Shown: positions 33,807 through 46,509 of the stretch, piece by piece
How positions within the stretch are numbered: position 1 is the stretch's first letter
Layout: each line of letters begins with the position of its first letter
Source of the DNA: Volvariella volvacea V23
Taxonomy: Eukaryota > Basidiomycota > Agaricomycetes > Agaricales > Pluteaceae
Direction of reading: 5' to 3'
NCBI GenBank assembly: GCA_000349905.1
Contig: KB722739.1
Location: 875,432 to 939,431, forward strand
DNA: 64,000 nucleotides
The notes under the pieces: generated by a model
What the model was told of the DNA's origin: nothing
Database searches by the model: none
Seen by the model: only the letters and a program-made list of their open reading frames with translations
Made by a program: the position numbers and the translations under genes

Positions 33807-36800
33807 TGATAACGCGATATGAGGAGATCGGGGCATGTCAGGCTCTCGGAGGCATGTCGAACGGGAAGAGCTGGTTTGGCCCGTCGTCGGCGCCCACCCC
33901 GGCAGTTCTGCTTTGGGCTTTGGGCTCTGCACCAGTGGCGGGTGGGTTTGCTGCTGGCGGATCAATCCGAGTCGGGGGTGGTGGCCTGTAGGTCTGACCA
34001 GCTGGTATCGGTTGTCTGCTGCGCGACTCGGAGTTATCTACGTACTCGTACGTGCACTGGTCTTATCTCTCAGACTAATATCAAGTACGTGGGTGGCGAT
34101 GTGATATAGTGTTCAAGTCCATAGTACGTACAATCGCGCGCCACTCGGGCACCAATGAGTGCTATATAAGCCTCAATACATACACTACCCTGACCATCTA
34201 TGTACAGCACACGCAGATCTCGCCGTCACGCACCCTCCATGGGCAATCCATCACGAGATCCCAATCCCAATTCACGCGAACCTGGCATTCATTAATGATC
34301 GTCCACGCCTGGTTCCTTCCACTTCCGTGCGCCCGCCATGACCGTGCCGCTTCTCTTCTGTTCTCGGTATGATTCTTGCCATATAGATCCATCGGCCACT
34401 GTCATCGTAGCCGCGACTGCTCTATCGCACCATCGTCACGACCACGACCGGCACGATGGGGTTCGGGAAGAAGGAAAGGGCTGGAGCCCGAGCCGTGGTG
34501 TCGGTGTAGGGGTTTAATCTAGAGAAACGCACCGAGACTGCTGGGTAGAGCGCCGCGGTGGGCGAGCTAGTGTATAAAGGGCAGGTGGCCCCGCGAACGT
34601 GCGTCGCTAAAGTGTTGGCGTTGGTGCTGGAGGAATGATGGTGCACGTAAAAGTTGAGGGGTTGCGTACTTTTGGCTACCAGTGCCAGTGCCAGTGCCAG
34701 TGCGCAGTTTCATCTGTGGTTCATTAAACTCAAAGGTGTTCCTTCATATACGTGACGTCGCACGCTGCATCTCGGTGGGGTAGGGCGAGTTTCAGTTTCA
34801 GAGTGGGACTTGGGCAGTGATTGGGCTAGATAGTGGTGCTGTTCATAGATAACGGCAGACAGCTGTACCCTTGATCACAGTTCGTACGTGTATGAGGCAG
34901 TTCGTGGTGTTCCATCTAGTAGCGATAAGAAGATGGGTGAATAGATAGTCGCGATGTCAGTCTCTCCTAGCTGTGTACCAAGACTACAACCGCGGATATA
35001 TATAACCTCGCAGCTTGTGGCCTAGCACAGATGCCCAAGGCATGGCAGGGAATGCCATGACATGCCATGCCACGGCTCAATCTCTCGGAATAACATCTCC
35101 ATCTCGCTCGTACACGTGTATTATACACTCGCATCCTGCATTGGTCAAAGGGTGTCGATTGTTTTCTGGAGAAGAATCATGCAAGGAGATATCGATAGCC
35201 CCCGAGTCGGATGACAGCACAAGTGCGATTGCCAGTGCACAACTGGGGTAGGGCGAGTTGGAGGTAAGGAGTTCGAGATTGTAGTTCGGCATGGCCTCGA
35301 GGCGTGGACTTTGAGCTTTACACTTGCGTGATGAGGGATTGAGCGGGGCGGGCCCCCGTAGCTCGAATGGAAACGAATGGAAGATGACGATGATGGGTAT
35401 GAATGCAGTTAGCATGGAGGTATGCCTTTACTTGCACAGGGTCAATCTGGGATACATCATTTCAAACTCTGTAACCTCAATCTCCGGTTTCCCAAATTCG
35501 AAGCAGAAGCGGCACCGATGGTGATCATGCGCAACCTGCAACTCAAAGCTAAAGCCTAGTCTGACCTCGACTCGACTCAACAAAGAAGTGAGCTAGCTGC
35601 GATCATGATGTGCAGCGCAAGCGGACGTATAGTGGCGTTGAGTGGCGTAATCTGGAATACGTGTATGTACACAGGAGCTGTTGGCAATCGCTGTTGGCTT
35701 GTGAGCTGTAGCTGACAAGTAGGAGAATTGGAAGTTTGCTTGACGTTTGAACGTTCGTGGAGTTCGGAGTGGAGGCCGGTCCGCCGAGCCACCGTGGCGG
35801 CGGCGGAGGGTCCAAGTCCGGGATGGTCCTTTCTCGAAGTCCATGTGGATGTGCATGTTTGGCGATGGCACTGGCTCGAAGACTGAGGACCGGTGGACGA
35901 GCAGGACGCGGTCCAGGTCTTGGAGGTCTTCCCTAGACCAGATGAGAGAATTTCTTGATGGGCATCAGACGATTCGGTCTTGGGACCTTCACTGGTGGCT
36001 GTCATCAAGAACCGGTTCGAGTTCTAATCCAGGTTGAAGTGGCTGGGCTTACTGGGATGAAGCCACTGTCATGTGTGCAATATCAAGTTTGAGTCCTGGA
36101 GTCATGGACCTGGTGAGTGGCGATTAAGTTGTCGTCGTATCTTCTATGGACTCGCACAGCGGCACCCTGCACTATATCACTTCGGCAGCTTCACCATAGC
36201 TCATGGACTAGGTGTGATGATGCAACCCTGGTCAGGAGTTCAGCTCAGAAGTGAGCAAGTACAGTCCCGTGAGCATTCGAGAGACGAAGATACTCACAAA
36301 AACCAACCATTCCAGCTAAGGTAAAGGACTTGGCTCTTCAAAGTCAATCATCCATGAGAAATTGCTAGTTTGTTGGCCACAACGAGGCCTAATTCGAGTT
36401 AGCACGAGACCATCATCGGCTGTCGGATGGCAGGGTCCACGATGATTGTGCGCACCCTGAATACCTGAATGGAAAGGCGTAATCGTGTATACCTTTTGAT
36501 GCCCACCTCGTCGAGGATAAGGCGCAGGGCGTGCTCGTGCATGAGCTCACCAACATGGTTTGGGGAGGGCACATCATCGTTGTAACTCCGTCCCACCAGC
36601 ACCATACGAATGGTACTTATCGCACAACGAGAGATAAGATGCACGTTCGTACTGGAGTAGCTTGCGCTGGATAGACAATCTTAAGCCTCCTGATCAAGAG
36701 AGGCGTAGCGTTCCAATCCCTCCTTGTCCTATCTTCGTCGCCCTTTCCCGTGTCTGGTGTATGTAGCGTAATGTGGCTGAAGCTTTACAGCACCATACAA

Positions 36801-38592
36801 CACTAGTTGCCACCTATACAGCTTGCCTATAGTCCTTTTGGGGATACTGGTGCTGTATAGCCCTGTCAATGGAGATTGCCTCGATTTGATTGCGGGTGAT
36901 GACGCGTCGCCTTTTTTTGGAGTTTCGGTACTAATAGGAAGTTCCTGGAAGTATTACTTCCTTGCTACCATGGTCCCGTAACTGCAAAAATAAACCAATT
37001 GTGCGTGTTCGAAATGCGGTCGAGACTAGATTTCCTAGTTCACATACACTCCAAGTTTAATGTTCCAGAAACGCTAGTCCCTCAGGATTGTACGACTTAC
37101 CCACTCGATTCAAAGGGATGTACACCACGACTGCGACAGGTCAGTGATAGCGCCTTGCTTCTATCGCCTATAATCATACCGGTACGAGTGGCCGACCTCG
37201 ATGCGATGCGGGGAGGCACGACCTCGGAAAAATCAAGAACAAACACGGCGATAGCACTCTCCCACGATAGCGGCTTTGTTCGTTACCAGACGCGCCTCCA
37301 GCGTACGTTGACAGGAGTCCCCTCTCTGCCACCATTTAGTTCAACTTACTCTCTACGCTCCAGTGGTGCTGAAAATCTCCCCAAGAACAGCACCGTCTAG
37401 GGTGTTGCTGGCAGGCGATACCCACAGGCGTATAAACTCGGAAAATTCTGTCACAAGGTACACTGAATTGGAGTCAGTTTTCCGATGATTAAGAAAGTGG
37501 TGGGTAAGATAGAACCTACTTCCCTGATTGACACTCAATACATACTCGTTCGTCGCGTGCTGAAGAACATTGCTTGTTCCGGTCGTGCATGTGTTCGAAC
37601 ACCTTCACCGGTTGCTACTTTGTATCCCCAGAATTTATCCTTGGTTATTGGGATCAAGGTGATTCTTCTACGGCCTTGTTACAGTGAGCATTTACCATCT
37701 TTGTTGCTGAAAATATAGCACTCGGTCTTCTAAGATTCAGAACATCATACAGCGACTTGTATGCTCTGAGCCTCTAGGTGCTCATGCTTTCCAACACTGA
37801 TGCGACTCCAGGTCTCGGAGCTCTAATCCACATGAGCTAGCACAAAGAATTCGACATCTATTGACGCCTCCACCTGGTATCTTTCACGCTAGCAGTGGAA
37901 GTATCTGCGGTCTTTCGACAACGGGTCGAGCTTGGTATCTTGGCATCAATGCAATCACGGCTTTAAGCGTATCCCCATTACATCACGAGTTCGAAGTCCT
38001 GAGCTATTTTTAGCACCACAAGGCGTGATTACCGGCCGAAGTTGAATTTGAAGGTGACAAGCGAGGATTATCATTAATGTGGAGTGGTGGGGTCAAGGTA
38101 CTTGCCAAGGGAGAAAATATGGGGTCGACTGGGGAAGATTAGCCTCTTCTCTCCTTCGTTGTGGAGCTCGAAGAGCATAAAAGCACTTTTCTACAAAGTA
38201 AAAATGGATTTGGACTGTCTACACTCTATTATCACACCAGCGTCTTATCTCTTCACCGGATTTTTTGCAGCAGCAACACATCACAATAGTCGCTTCACCG
38301 GAACTGCATTCTGCGGCTGCTTCCTGGAGGATTAACGGGACAATTTGAGCTGGAACTAGACAGTGTCGTAGCCCTTAACTGGGAATCGAGCATGTATCTC
38401 GAATTTCCCCTCGCGGTAAGTAGAGTTATTTTTAGATTATAGCGAGCATTTCACCGAGCTTTTTCGCCAGACCGCACTGTGCCACGCAGTGTTGGCCACC
38501 CGCGACGGTACCTAATGCTCGTATGGTGCATCGCTTTGCAGAGTGGCAAGGACCCAGTGACCTAGACGCTAACATCGTTCGTCAACACCAAC
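33807..38592. other. Long gene-poor stretch
   Basis: In 4.8 kb I find no gene I can support. Short features: a CCAGTG microsatellite (34680-34704), a TATATATAACC at about 34997, and 9-base perfect inverted arms GGCATGGCA / TGCCATGCC (35039-35047 and 35063-35071). The longest open frames (35577-36008 minus, 36999-37400 plus) lack domains. The last kilobase is the far upstream region of the third GH7 gene. Confidence 0.45.
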
Positions 38593-38622
38593 CGGATATT
38601 ATCCGTTCAGCGTCCTATAAAA
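38593..38622 (+). promoter_or_regulatory. GH7 promoter: palindromic element plus TATA box
   Basis: CGGATATTATCCG (38593-38605) is followed after 10 bases by TATAAAA (38616-38622), 78 bases before the ATG at 38694. The spacing is the same as at the twin gene on the other strand. Confidence 0.75.
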
Positions 38623-38693
38623 CTTGGGCCCAATTTGCTTCGTTCAGACCAGTTCTACTCGCTCTCTACCACTAGAACAGAACTTCCCCAGCC

Positions 38694-40341
38694 ATGTTCC
38701 CCAAGTCCTCTCTTCTAGTTCTTTCCTTCCTCGCCACGGCTTACGCCCAACAAGTTGGCACTCAAACAGCAGAGGTCCACCCGTCGCTCAACTGGGCCAG
38801 ATGTACTTCCAGCGGGTGCACAAACGTCGCTGGCTCCGTCACCCTCGACGCCAACTGGCGCTGGTTGCACACCACCTCCGGCTACACCAACTGCTACACC
38901 GGTAACAGCTGGAACACCACCCTGTGCCCCGACGGTGCCACTTGCGCTCAGAACTGCGCTCTTGATGGTGCCAACTACCAATCCACCTACGGTATCACCA
39001 CCAGCGGTAACGCTCTCACGCTCAAATTCGTCACTCAGGGTGAGCAGAAGAACATCGGATCTCGCGTGTACTTGATGGCTAGCGAGTCGCGCTACGAGAT
39101 GTTCAGTCTCCTTAACAAGGAGTTCACGTTTGACGTCGATGTCTCCAATCTTCCTTGCGGATTGAACGGAGCATTGTACTTCTCCTCTATGGATGCTGAT
39201 GGTGGTATGGCCAAGAACCCGGGTAACAAGGCCGGTGCCAAATATGGTACTGGTTACTGCGACTCCCAATGTCCACGAGACATCAAGTTCATCAACGGAG
39301 AGGTGAGAAATGGATTGCATGATTCACGTTGTGCACTTACTAATTGGCACCACTTCAGGCCAACGTCGCAGGATGGAATGGCTCTCCCAATGACACGAAC
39401 GCAGGTACCGGAAACTGGGGAGCGTGCTGCAATGAGATGGATATCTGGGAAGCCAACTCAATCTCCGCTGCCTACACCCCTCATCCTTGCACAGTCCAAG
39501 GTCTATCCCGCTGCTCTGGCACCGCTTGCGGTACCAACGACCGCTACGGCACCGTCTGCGATCCCGACGGTTGCGATTTCAACTCGTACCGCATGGGCGA
39601 CAAGACTTATTACGGCCCCGGTGGAACGGGCGTCGACACCCGCTCCAAGTTCACCGTCGTCACCCAATTCCTGACCAACAACAACAGCAGCTCCGGCACA
39701 CTCTCCGAGATCCGCCGTCTATACGTCCAGAACGGCCGTGTCGTGCAGAACTCCAAGGTCAACATCCCAGGAATGAGCAACACTCTCGACTCCATCACCA
39801 CTGGATTCTGCGACTCCCAGAAGACCGCCTTTGGCGATACCAGGAGCTTCCAGAACAAGGGTGGCATGTCAGCTATGGGTCAGGCTTTAGGTGCAGGAAT
39901 GGTCTTGGTCCTCTCCGTCTGGGACGACCACGCAGCGAACATGCTCTGGCTCGACAGCAACTACCCCGTCGATGCGGACCCAAGTAAGCCCGGTATCGCG
40001 CGCGGTACCTGCTCAACTACATCCGGCAAGCCGACTGATGTCGAGCAATCCGCTGCCAACTCCTCGGTCACATTCTCCAACATCAAGTTCGGTGATATCG
40101 GCACTACCTACACTGGCGGTTCCGTCACCACTACCCCGGGTAACCCAGGCACCACGACCTCGACTGCTCCCGGAGCTGTTCAGACCAAGTGGGGTCAATG
40201 GTATGTCGTCTTTCGATTTAGTTTCATTCTTTTAACTCACGGCTGCCTTTTAGCGGTGGACAAGGCTGGACTGGGCCTACTCGATGCGAGTCTGGCTCCA
40301 CATGTACCGTCGTCAACCAATGGTACAGCCAGTGTATCTAG
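38694..40341 (+). CDS. GH7 cellobiohydrolase with C-terminal CBM1 (plus-strand twin)
   Basis: Exons 38694-39302, 39359-40200 and 40254-40341 encode 512 residues. The signal peptide is identical to that of the 10.3-kb gene. The catalytic signature CNEMDIWE supplies Glu229, Asp231 and Glu234. A Thr/Pro/Gly linker leads to a CBM1 ([12 protein letters not shown] to QWYSQCI). Introns of 56 and 53 bases sit at the same codons as in the other two genes, and intron 1 is nearly identical in sequence to that of the twin, arguing for a recent copy or gene conversion. Differences include [19 protein letters not shown] against [18 protein letters not shown], a surface-loop change with one extra residue. 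It is secreted and works processively on cellulose. Confidence 0.96.
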
Positions 40342-41434
40342 ATTTAGATATCTGTCTCTTCGTCATCAATTGGTTAGAAACTTGGAAACGAAATGTAGAA
40401 TCTCTTGGGCTTTCTGAAATTCATTTCTTTGTTTGCTCCGAACTTGCGAGATTGCGGATTTGAATTGGTGTGTTCGACTTGCAGTTTTTTGACCCTGCTG
40501 TGGATGGGGCTCTCGTGCCACTCGATGTGGGACGATTATGCGAATATTACTCGACTACTAGGTCTGGCTTACAGCTTTGTGTGCCATCGGGGTCTTCCTA
40601 CTGTTTTCGTACCGCGAACGAGGCAGTGCAACAATATTTTGAGGTGTAGTCGGCTCTTTCACATGGTGAGCACTGAGCCACTCGGTATGGATACAGCATA
40701 GCAAATTCCGTGGTGATCGCTGCTCACATTAAATCTTCGTCCGGATAGGTTAGCTCGATGGACAACATGCAAAACTAAACCGTTGCCCTCCCACTAGAGA
40801 CTATTTTCGTTATTGAATATTAGCAAGAAAAGGTATCAAGGAATATACGAGCGTAAAGTGGACCGGCGTGCTCCTACAGGTATTCCCCTCTCGTCAAAGC
40901 GCCGGATGACGTCGTTCATCTTGAGATCCATCCATACGATTGTTGTGCCCGCCCATCTCTTTTGATGTACAGGCTCTTTTGCCTGTCGCAAACAGAGCGC
41001 ATTGATACTGGCCTAATGGCACCGCCTCAACGACCAAAAAGTAATATGTTGTTCTTTCCCTCGTGCCCCTACACACACCCTCGCCCATTTCAAGATCCGA
41101 GGGCCGTCGTTTCCCCGCAAGTAGTGTTACAGTGCAAAGTGATTCCGTCTTCCTCTAGCGTCCTCGCATTGGCAGCAACTTCCTCTCGATGTATGGGCAG
41201 AGACTCTCTTTGCTGGTAGTGAGAGAGAAACGACGGTTCGTTCATTCAGAAGACCCCAGCTTCTTGGAGTGATTTTCTGGACTGTATCACGGTTAAGCTA
41301 GGGATCTACGCTCTGGCAACTTCAGATTCCATCTAGCATTACGCTTACGTCACACGCACGGCGAGCAATGGCGCAACTCAAAGGTTGCTATGCTTTCGTT
41401 GCAGTTGTGCAAATGAAAGAGAGCGTTTGGGCAG
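40342..41434. other. 3' flank of the GH7 gene and spacer
   Basis: Open frames here (for example 40405-40701) follow the CBM1 stop, have no domain and are not called. Confidence 0.5.
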
Positions 41435-41925
41435 TATAAATAGTGCAGCTGGAGGGGCCCCTGCTCCCTCACTGGCCTCCGAAGACCCGATTCTCAGTCG
41501 CCTCTGGAGTACGGTCTAGCAAATAGCAACTTAGCAGATAGAGACTCGGAAATCAATCAATGGGATATGGATTCACCTATTTCTACGACTGCTACAACCA
41601 GCCCAAGCCCGCGTACCACCTGTACCATCGGCGACCGGTGCAAACAGATCCTTCAAGTCGTATATGCCCAAAGAGGCGAAAGACAAGAGGTGAAGCCTCC
41701 AAAGACACTGGCACGTATAGATGCCCTTCGTATCGCCCCCCTCGGCCGTATCCGTCCACAAATGGGATGGTGGCCGCTCCAAGTTTTAAGCCGGAGGTGG
41801 GTAGTGGTTGGGGAGGCCACCAGTGGGTGTCGGGGAGAAGATATGATGAGCCCCAAGACAACCCGAGACGGCATATAAAGTCCCCGACCCCGGCATATGT
41901 CCAAAAACAAAACAATTGGTATTGA
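41435..41925 (+). CDS. Doubtful small gene behind a TATA box
   Basis: TATAAATA at 41435-41442 lies about 118 bases before an ATG at 41560 that opens a 121-codon frame ending at 41925. The predicted protein begins MGYGFTYFYDCYNQPKP and is rich in Tyr, Pro and Arg, without signal peptide, membrane span or known domain. A second ATG (41567) opens another frame of 103 codons, so the choice is arbitrary. The promoter-like spacing is the only support, and an intron-containing gene or a non-coding transcript would fit equally well. Confidence 0.3.
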
Positions 41926-42442
41926 AGGGCTTGCTGGAGTCAGAGCTCCTAGGGCACCCTCACGAAGTATCCCGAACAACGCCTAGCAGGCCTGCTTGTT
42001 CGTCATTTGCATTATTCTTTTTATTCTACGCACGTGTACCCTCAGAATTTTTGTCGTTTTGTAATTTTTGGAGACTGTAGGACCACTAAAGACTCTTGCA
42101 ATTAATTTATTCGTTTTGTATTACAGTAGCGCATTGAATGTACTCACCGATCCCGACATTGTCATTGTAAGTGGACACCACCTAAAGTAGGTCGTTCCCA
42201 CGGGTAAACATCGGCAAAAGTTGTGGAGGCAACACTCGTCGGACGTGTTGTCCAAAAAAACGACCACTTCCCCGTTCTCCCTTTTCAACTGGCAGAGCTG
42301 CGACAGCTCTCCTGACGGTTTCTCCTTTCTGTTCTCCGGGGTGTCCGACCCTGCCTGCACTCCTGCAACAACGACAAACCCTGCCGCCAGCCAGCCTTTA
42401 CGCTTACGCCCAACGTTTACCAACCCATCACGTCCGTTCGTC

Positions 42443-43018
42443 ATGTGGTACCCCAGGATTACTCTCCCCATCATCGGTTCACTTGCGTTCAAGTGGCAGT
42501 TGGCAGTCATTATACCCCTCCTCTTCATTTCCTACCGCAACAGAATCGCTCGGCTCTCTCTCCTTACCGGACTCTTCGCATACTACGTCCTCGGAGTGCT
42601 AATCTCCATCGTCACCTGGGTCGCTTCCACAGCATGGTGGGCGTTCGTAGGGATAGCATGGCTCGGCTTCTACGTCCACTATTTTCAAATAGCCATCGAA
42701 TACGCCGTCCTCGGATATGGCGCAATGGGGCAGGTGAAGGACGGGTTCGCGATGCTGTTTGGGGAGCTGGATAAGCTGGATAGGAAGAGGTCAAAGAGCA
42801 CTAGATCAAAGTCGCGGAAGACGCGTAGGGAGAGCGGATCAGGGGGCGGGACGACTACCGAGCCGGAACCTGATGACTATGACGAGGAAGGTGGAGGTGA
42901 ACAGTCCGAGCCGCGACGGGAGGAGCGCACACAGCCCGCCGAGTACAACTATGAAGATTTTGGAGACTTTAGCCAGAGCAGATTCGAGCGAGCCAACGAT
43001 ACTATGAACGGTTTGTAG
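42443..43018 (+). CDS. Small membrane protein with charged C-terminal tail
   Basis: A single exon of 191 residues starts at MWYPRITLP. The first half holds three or four hydrophobic spans (IIGSLAFKWQLAVIIPLLF, LLTGLFAYYVLGVLISIV, WWAFVGIAWLGFYVHYF, and a weaker IAIEYAVLGYGAMG). From about residue 108 the chain turns hydrophilic: a Lys/Arg/Ser cluster (KRSKSTRSKSRKTRRES), then an acidic stretch (EPEPDDYDEEGGG) and a Tyr/Phe/Asp tail. The frame stays open upstream to 42221 without an ATG, so an extra N-terminal exon is possible. I do not recognise the family. The abrupt switch from membrane part to basic-acidic tail and the normal coding composition argue for a real gene. Confidence 0.6.
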   Translation: MWYPRITLPIIGSLAFKWQLAVIIPLLFISYRNRIARLSLLTGLFAYYVLGVLISIVTWVASTAWWAFVGIAWLGFYVHYFQIAIEYAVLGYGAMGQVKDGFAMLFGELDKLDRKRSKSTRSKSRKTRRESGSGGGTTTEPEPDDYDEEGGGEQSEPRREERTQPAEYNYEDFGDFSQSRFERANDTMNGL

Positions 43019-46000
43019 AGGACTGGTTGGAGGACTGGTGAGTTCCTGCCCAGTCTCTTGGGGTGATACACAATTCATCTTCTGCTCTGTTAGGTCTGAG
43101 ACCGCAGGTCCACGAGTGCACCGCATGCTTTCTGCTCATGCACCTCTTTCATGTTGTTTCCGTTGCATCATCTCACCGCTTTTGCGAACTGAGCAAAGCT
43201 GAGTGATGATATATACATATTCCATCGTCTACATGCATCTACACTTATATTGATTACCCTAACATGTACCTTTAGACACTGCTATTCCATACATACCCCC
43301 TCACAATTCATACAAATCCGAAGAACGTCACATGATCAAGTGGCGCCCAAAATGGGCAATGATCCAAGGCGTGACAAAACATAAAAATGGCAACAAGGGC
43401 ATGCATCTAGTGCGATACTCAAGCATCAACAGAACGAATAGAGAGTGAAAGCAATTGGCATGTTGTGGTGCAAGGTTTTGTGCTACTACTCTCATGTAGA
43501 AGCGTGCGCAGTTCGCAGGCAAGTCTAGTCAGGACCTGTCGGCACCCGTCAAGTATCCCTTTCCAACCTTGTATCACTACCGTCACCCATTTAGTATTGC
43601 ACGCTTGGGACACAAGCTCGCATCTAGCGGCATCACCCTTTCCAGCCGATGCAGCGTACAAGACACCGGAATCTATCGGCGTTATAGGGAATCAGCAGTT
43701 TTAAGCGGAGCTCAGGCGTCGTCGTGTAGGGCACGCGACGGTTGCTCGTGCCTTCACCGCTGATGATCCAATAAAGTCCTTAGACTTTCTGTCAATGGTC
43801 CGCCCATCCATTCCTGATATAACAAGTGGAGGGGTGGGGACTCTGCTGCACTGCCCTTACTCCAGATTAAGAAGGATCAGGCTCTCCAATAGGTTGACTA
43901 CTCTGCAACACCTGCTGGAGAGATCGTACTCAGGATACCGAGGGTATGAAGTAGTCATTGTAGTTAGCAAGCCCGAGGAACAGGCAGGCTAACTGAAGCA
44001 TTTTAAGGTATGATTTTTCTGCACGGCCAGGCTCGAGGATCCGCGCACATGCCGCACACACGTGCCATCTATAACTTTTCCTTTTCTCCATCCCCCTCTG
44101 TACTATTTCATGTTTCCCGTCGCGCTCCCCTTGCATACGTTATTTGTCGCTTTCCTGTTATCCTACTTGTGACTTGGGGTTTTTGAGCATAGGTCGCTAG
44201 GGATGGCCGGCCACCTGATAACAAGTCGGGACTCGGGTAGCTCAAAACAAAGGCCTTCGAATTCAGATCCCAACTCCACCCACATAGACCTCTACAGCGA
44301 TGCCATTTATCAGGTGCTCTGAAAGTAGAGCCTGAGCATGCGACCCAATCCAATTTAGAGTGGCTTTTCTATACAATGGTCTCTGGTGTCAGCGCTCGGG
44401 GTGTGACAAAAAATTTTCGCCTCGTTGCCACCCATGGCTTCAGGTGCATCGGGATGGGGACGTATTATTCTGTCAGAAAAGAGTAACTCCCCACCATAGA
44501 CATACACATGCATAAACCATCTCGAATTTTGTGTGCTGTCACTTTGCAAATCACTGTCAAGGCTTCTCTATAGCCGGAACAGTGTCGACGACTTTTTTGT
44601 CAACAGTTGTATTTAGGGTGACAGCTCAAGTCAACCCCCATAACGATCTACGCTACAAAACCCTCAACGAGTAATAAGGGGAAACAGCATCTAGTGTATG
44701 GAGAGGGAAAGCGATAAGAAGTGCAAGATGGGAACGAAAGGGAAATGAGGGGGTGGGATGGGTCGCTATAATCGCGCCCAGTAATGTACCAGCCCGCGAG
44801 CCCGCGCACTGATCTCGAGTTATACACTAATGTACACATGAGGATTGGGGGGAAGGGCGCAATCCTATGAGGGATGCCAGAGGAGCATTAGAACGTGAAA
44901 GAAAGGAGGCAAGGAGCCATTAGGGTGAGGCAGAATAGCAGAACCTCCCACCCCGCCCACTTGTTACACTGGGGGGGTAGACGGCGGATCCCAACGAGAC
45001 GGTGTGCCGGAACGCGATGGGCTTATCGAGCTAAGATCGCCCAACATCGGCACCATCAGCGTGTAGAAGAGAGTGGAACTGGATTGACACCACGGTCATG
45101 CTGCGCACGACGGCGCAGATCCAGCCCATGCGAAAACTGCCAGCTTCCCACATCGCCAGCAGACCCAGGCCTAGTTCGCTGCATCGATTGAGGCTCTCTC
45201 ACCCCAGAAGACCGCTACTAAGAGGCACAGGTTCTGATCCCCAAGTAAAGGGGGGATGGTAGTGGTACAAAGTCAAGAAGGGTTGGCTGTGTCGACGATT
45301 GAGTGCAGGTTCTTATATACCACAAATGTTAGGTAATCCATAGCTGCTGCCGATTTTCGTTCTACCCTCCCCCCTCACGCAACCCGAAGGAGTTACCCAC
45401 AGTTGGCAACTCTCTTCTGGGTCGCAGACTCGGTGCAACCAAGGGGCAGCAAACATCCGTTTGAGCACCCCATACTTGCCCACTGCCAGTGGGTCGGCAG
45501 ACGCCTTCTGCGTCTCCCCGTACATTGTTTCCCCTTTCCCTTCCCATACTTCAGTTTACGGCGTTTTCAGTTCGTAGTGCATATAATACCTTTGTCCTTC
45601 ACTCATCTTAGCTACATATGAGGTGCCGAATCACATCCAATGCAAAGACAATGTACCACAGTCCGGACGACCTCACGAATGGCTACCAAAGCCGGTTGCG
45701 ACTGCTTCATATCTCAGCTATTAGGTGTGACTTATTGCGATGGCATGCAATCCTCCCCCGAGGGATCTGCGCTCGCTACATTCTTGCACATACAGTACGC
45801 ATTCCTAGTTCTTAGACTATGGACTTATTTATTACCTGCCGCGATAGGCCTCTGGCAACCTTAACACAAGGGCCTGCTCAACACCCATCTGGACAGTTGG
45901 GATCAATATGCCATGGCGCGACATCGGCGGCTCTGCAATTCTAGCATATGACCCCCAGAGCCCTTGCCTCCACAAAAGCGACTCGCCCTGCTCACCTTTC

Positions 46001-46489
46001 TCCAGCCGATGTTCACGCGTTCACGGCTCGTTGAGGGTTGTACCCACAAACCCCACTATGTCGTTGCTGTGCGCCTCTGCATGATTTTAGATAGCTAGTT
46101 GGTGTTGTGTTCGGAGACCCCGAGCCTTCAAAGTGACGAGCAGCGAAGGCACTTTTCAGCCTGAGGCCTCGTGGTGCTATTCAGTGGGGTGGTCGGAGTA
46201 TCCACTAGAACAAATATACATAAACTTGGAGCCTTAAATAAACCACTTTTGGATGTTCCAAGCAGTGTCTGGCCCATGGTTCTTGTCCCCAGCAATCGGT
46301 TTACCCCATGTGTGCTTCATACACAGTATGATGCAGGCATTTCCAATCACCACGATGAACGCGCATCTTGTGGAGGCGGAGGTGAGCTGGAATGGCCATG
46401 TTTTAACCACACTCCGTGCTCTTATGAACGCGCTCTTTGGCGCTGTACATATCTACTCGATGCCTAGTCCCACTCCCGATTATCGTGCT
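43019..46489. other. Gene-poor stretch
   Basis: Many short frames on both strands, none with a domain, splice structure or convincing start. No RNA gene or long repeat is seen. Confidence 0.45.
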
Positions 46490-46509
46490 AATGTCAGCCT
46501 CTTCCAGTA

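Noticed and set aside
36999..37400. A 133-codon frame in the gene-poor region
   Set aside because: No domain, no promoter or splice support, and ordinary length for chance frames in this DNA.
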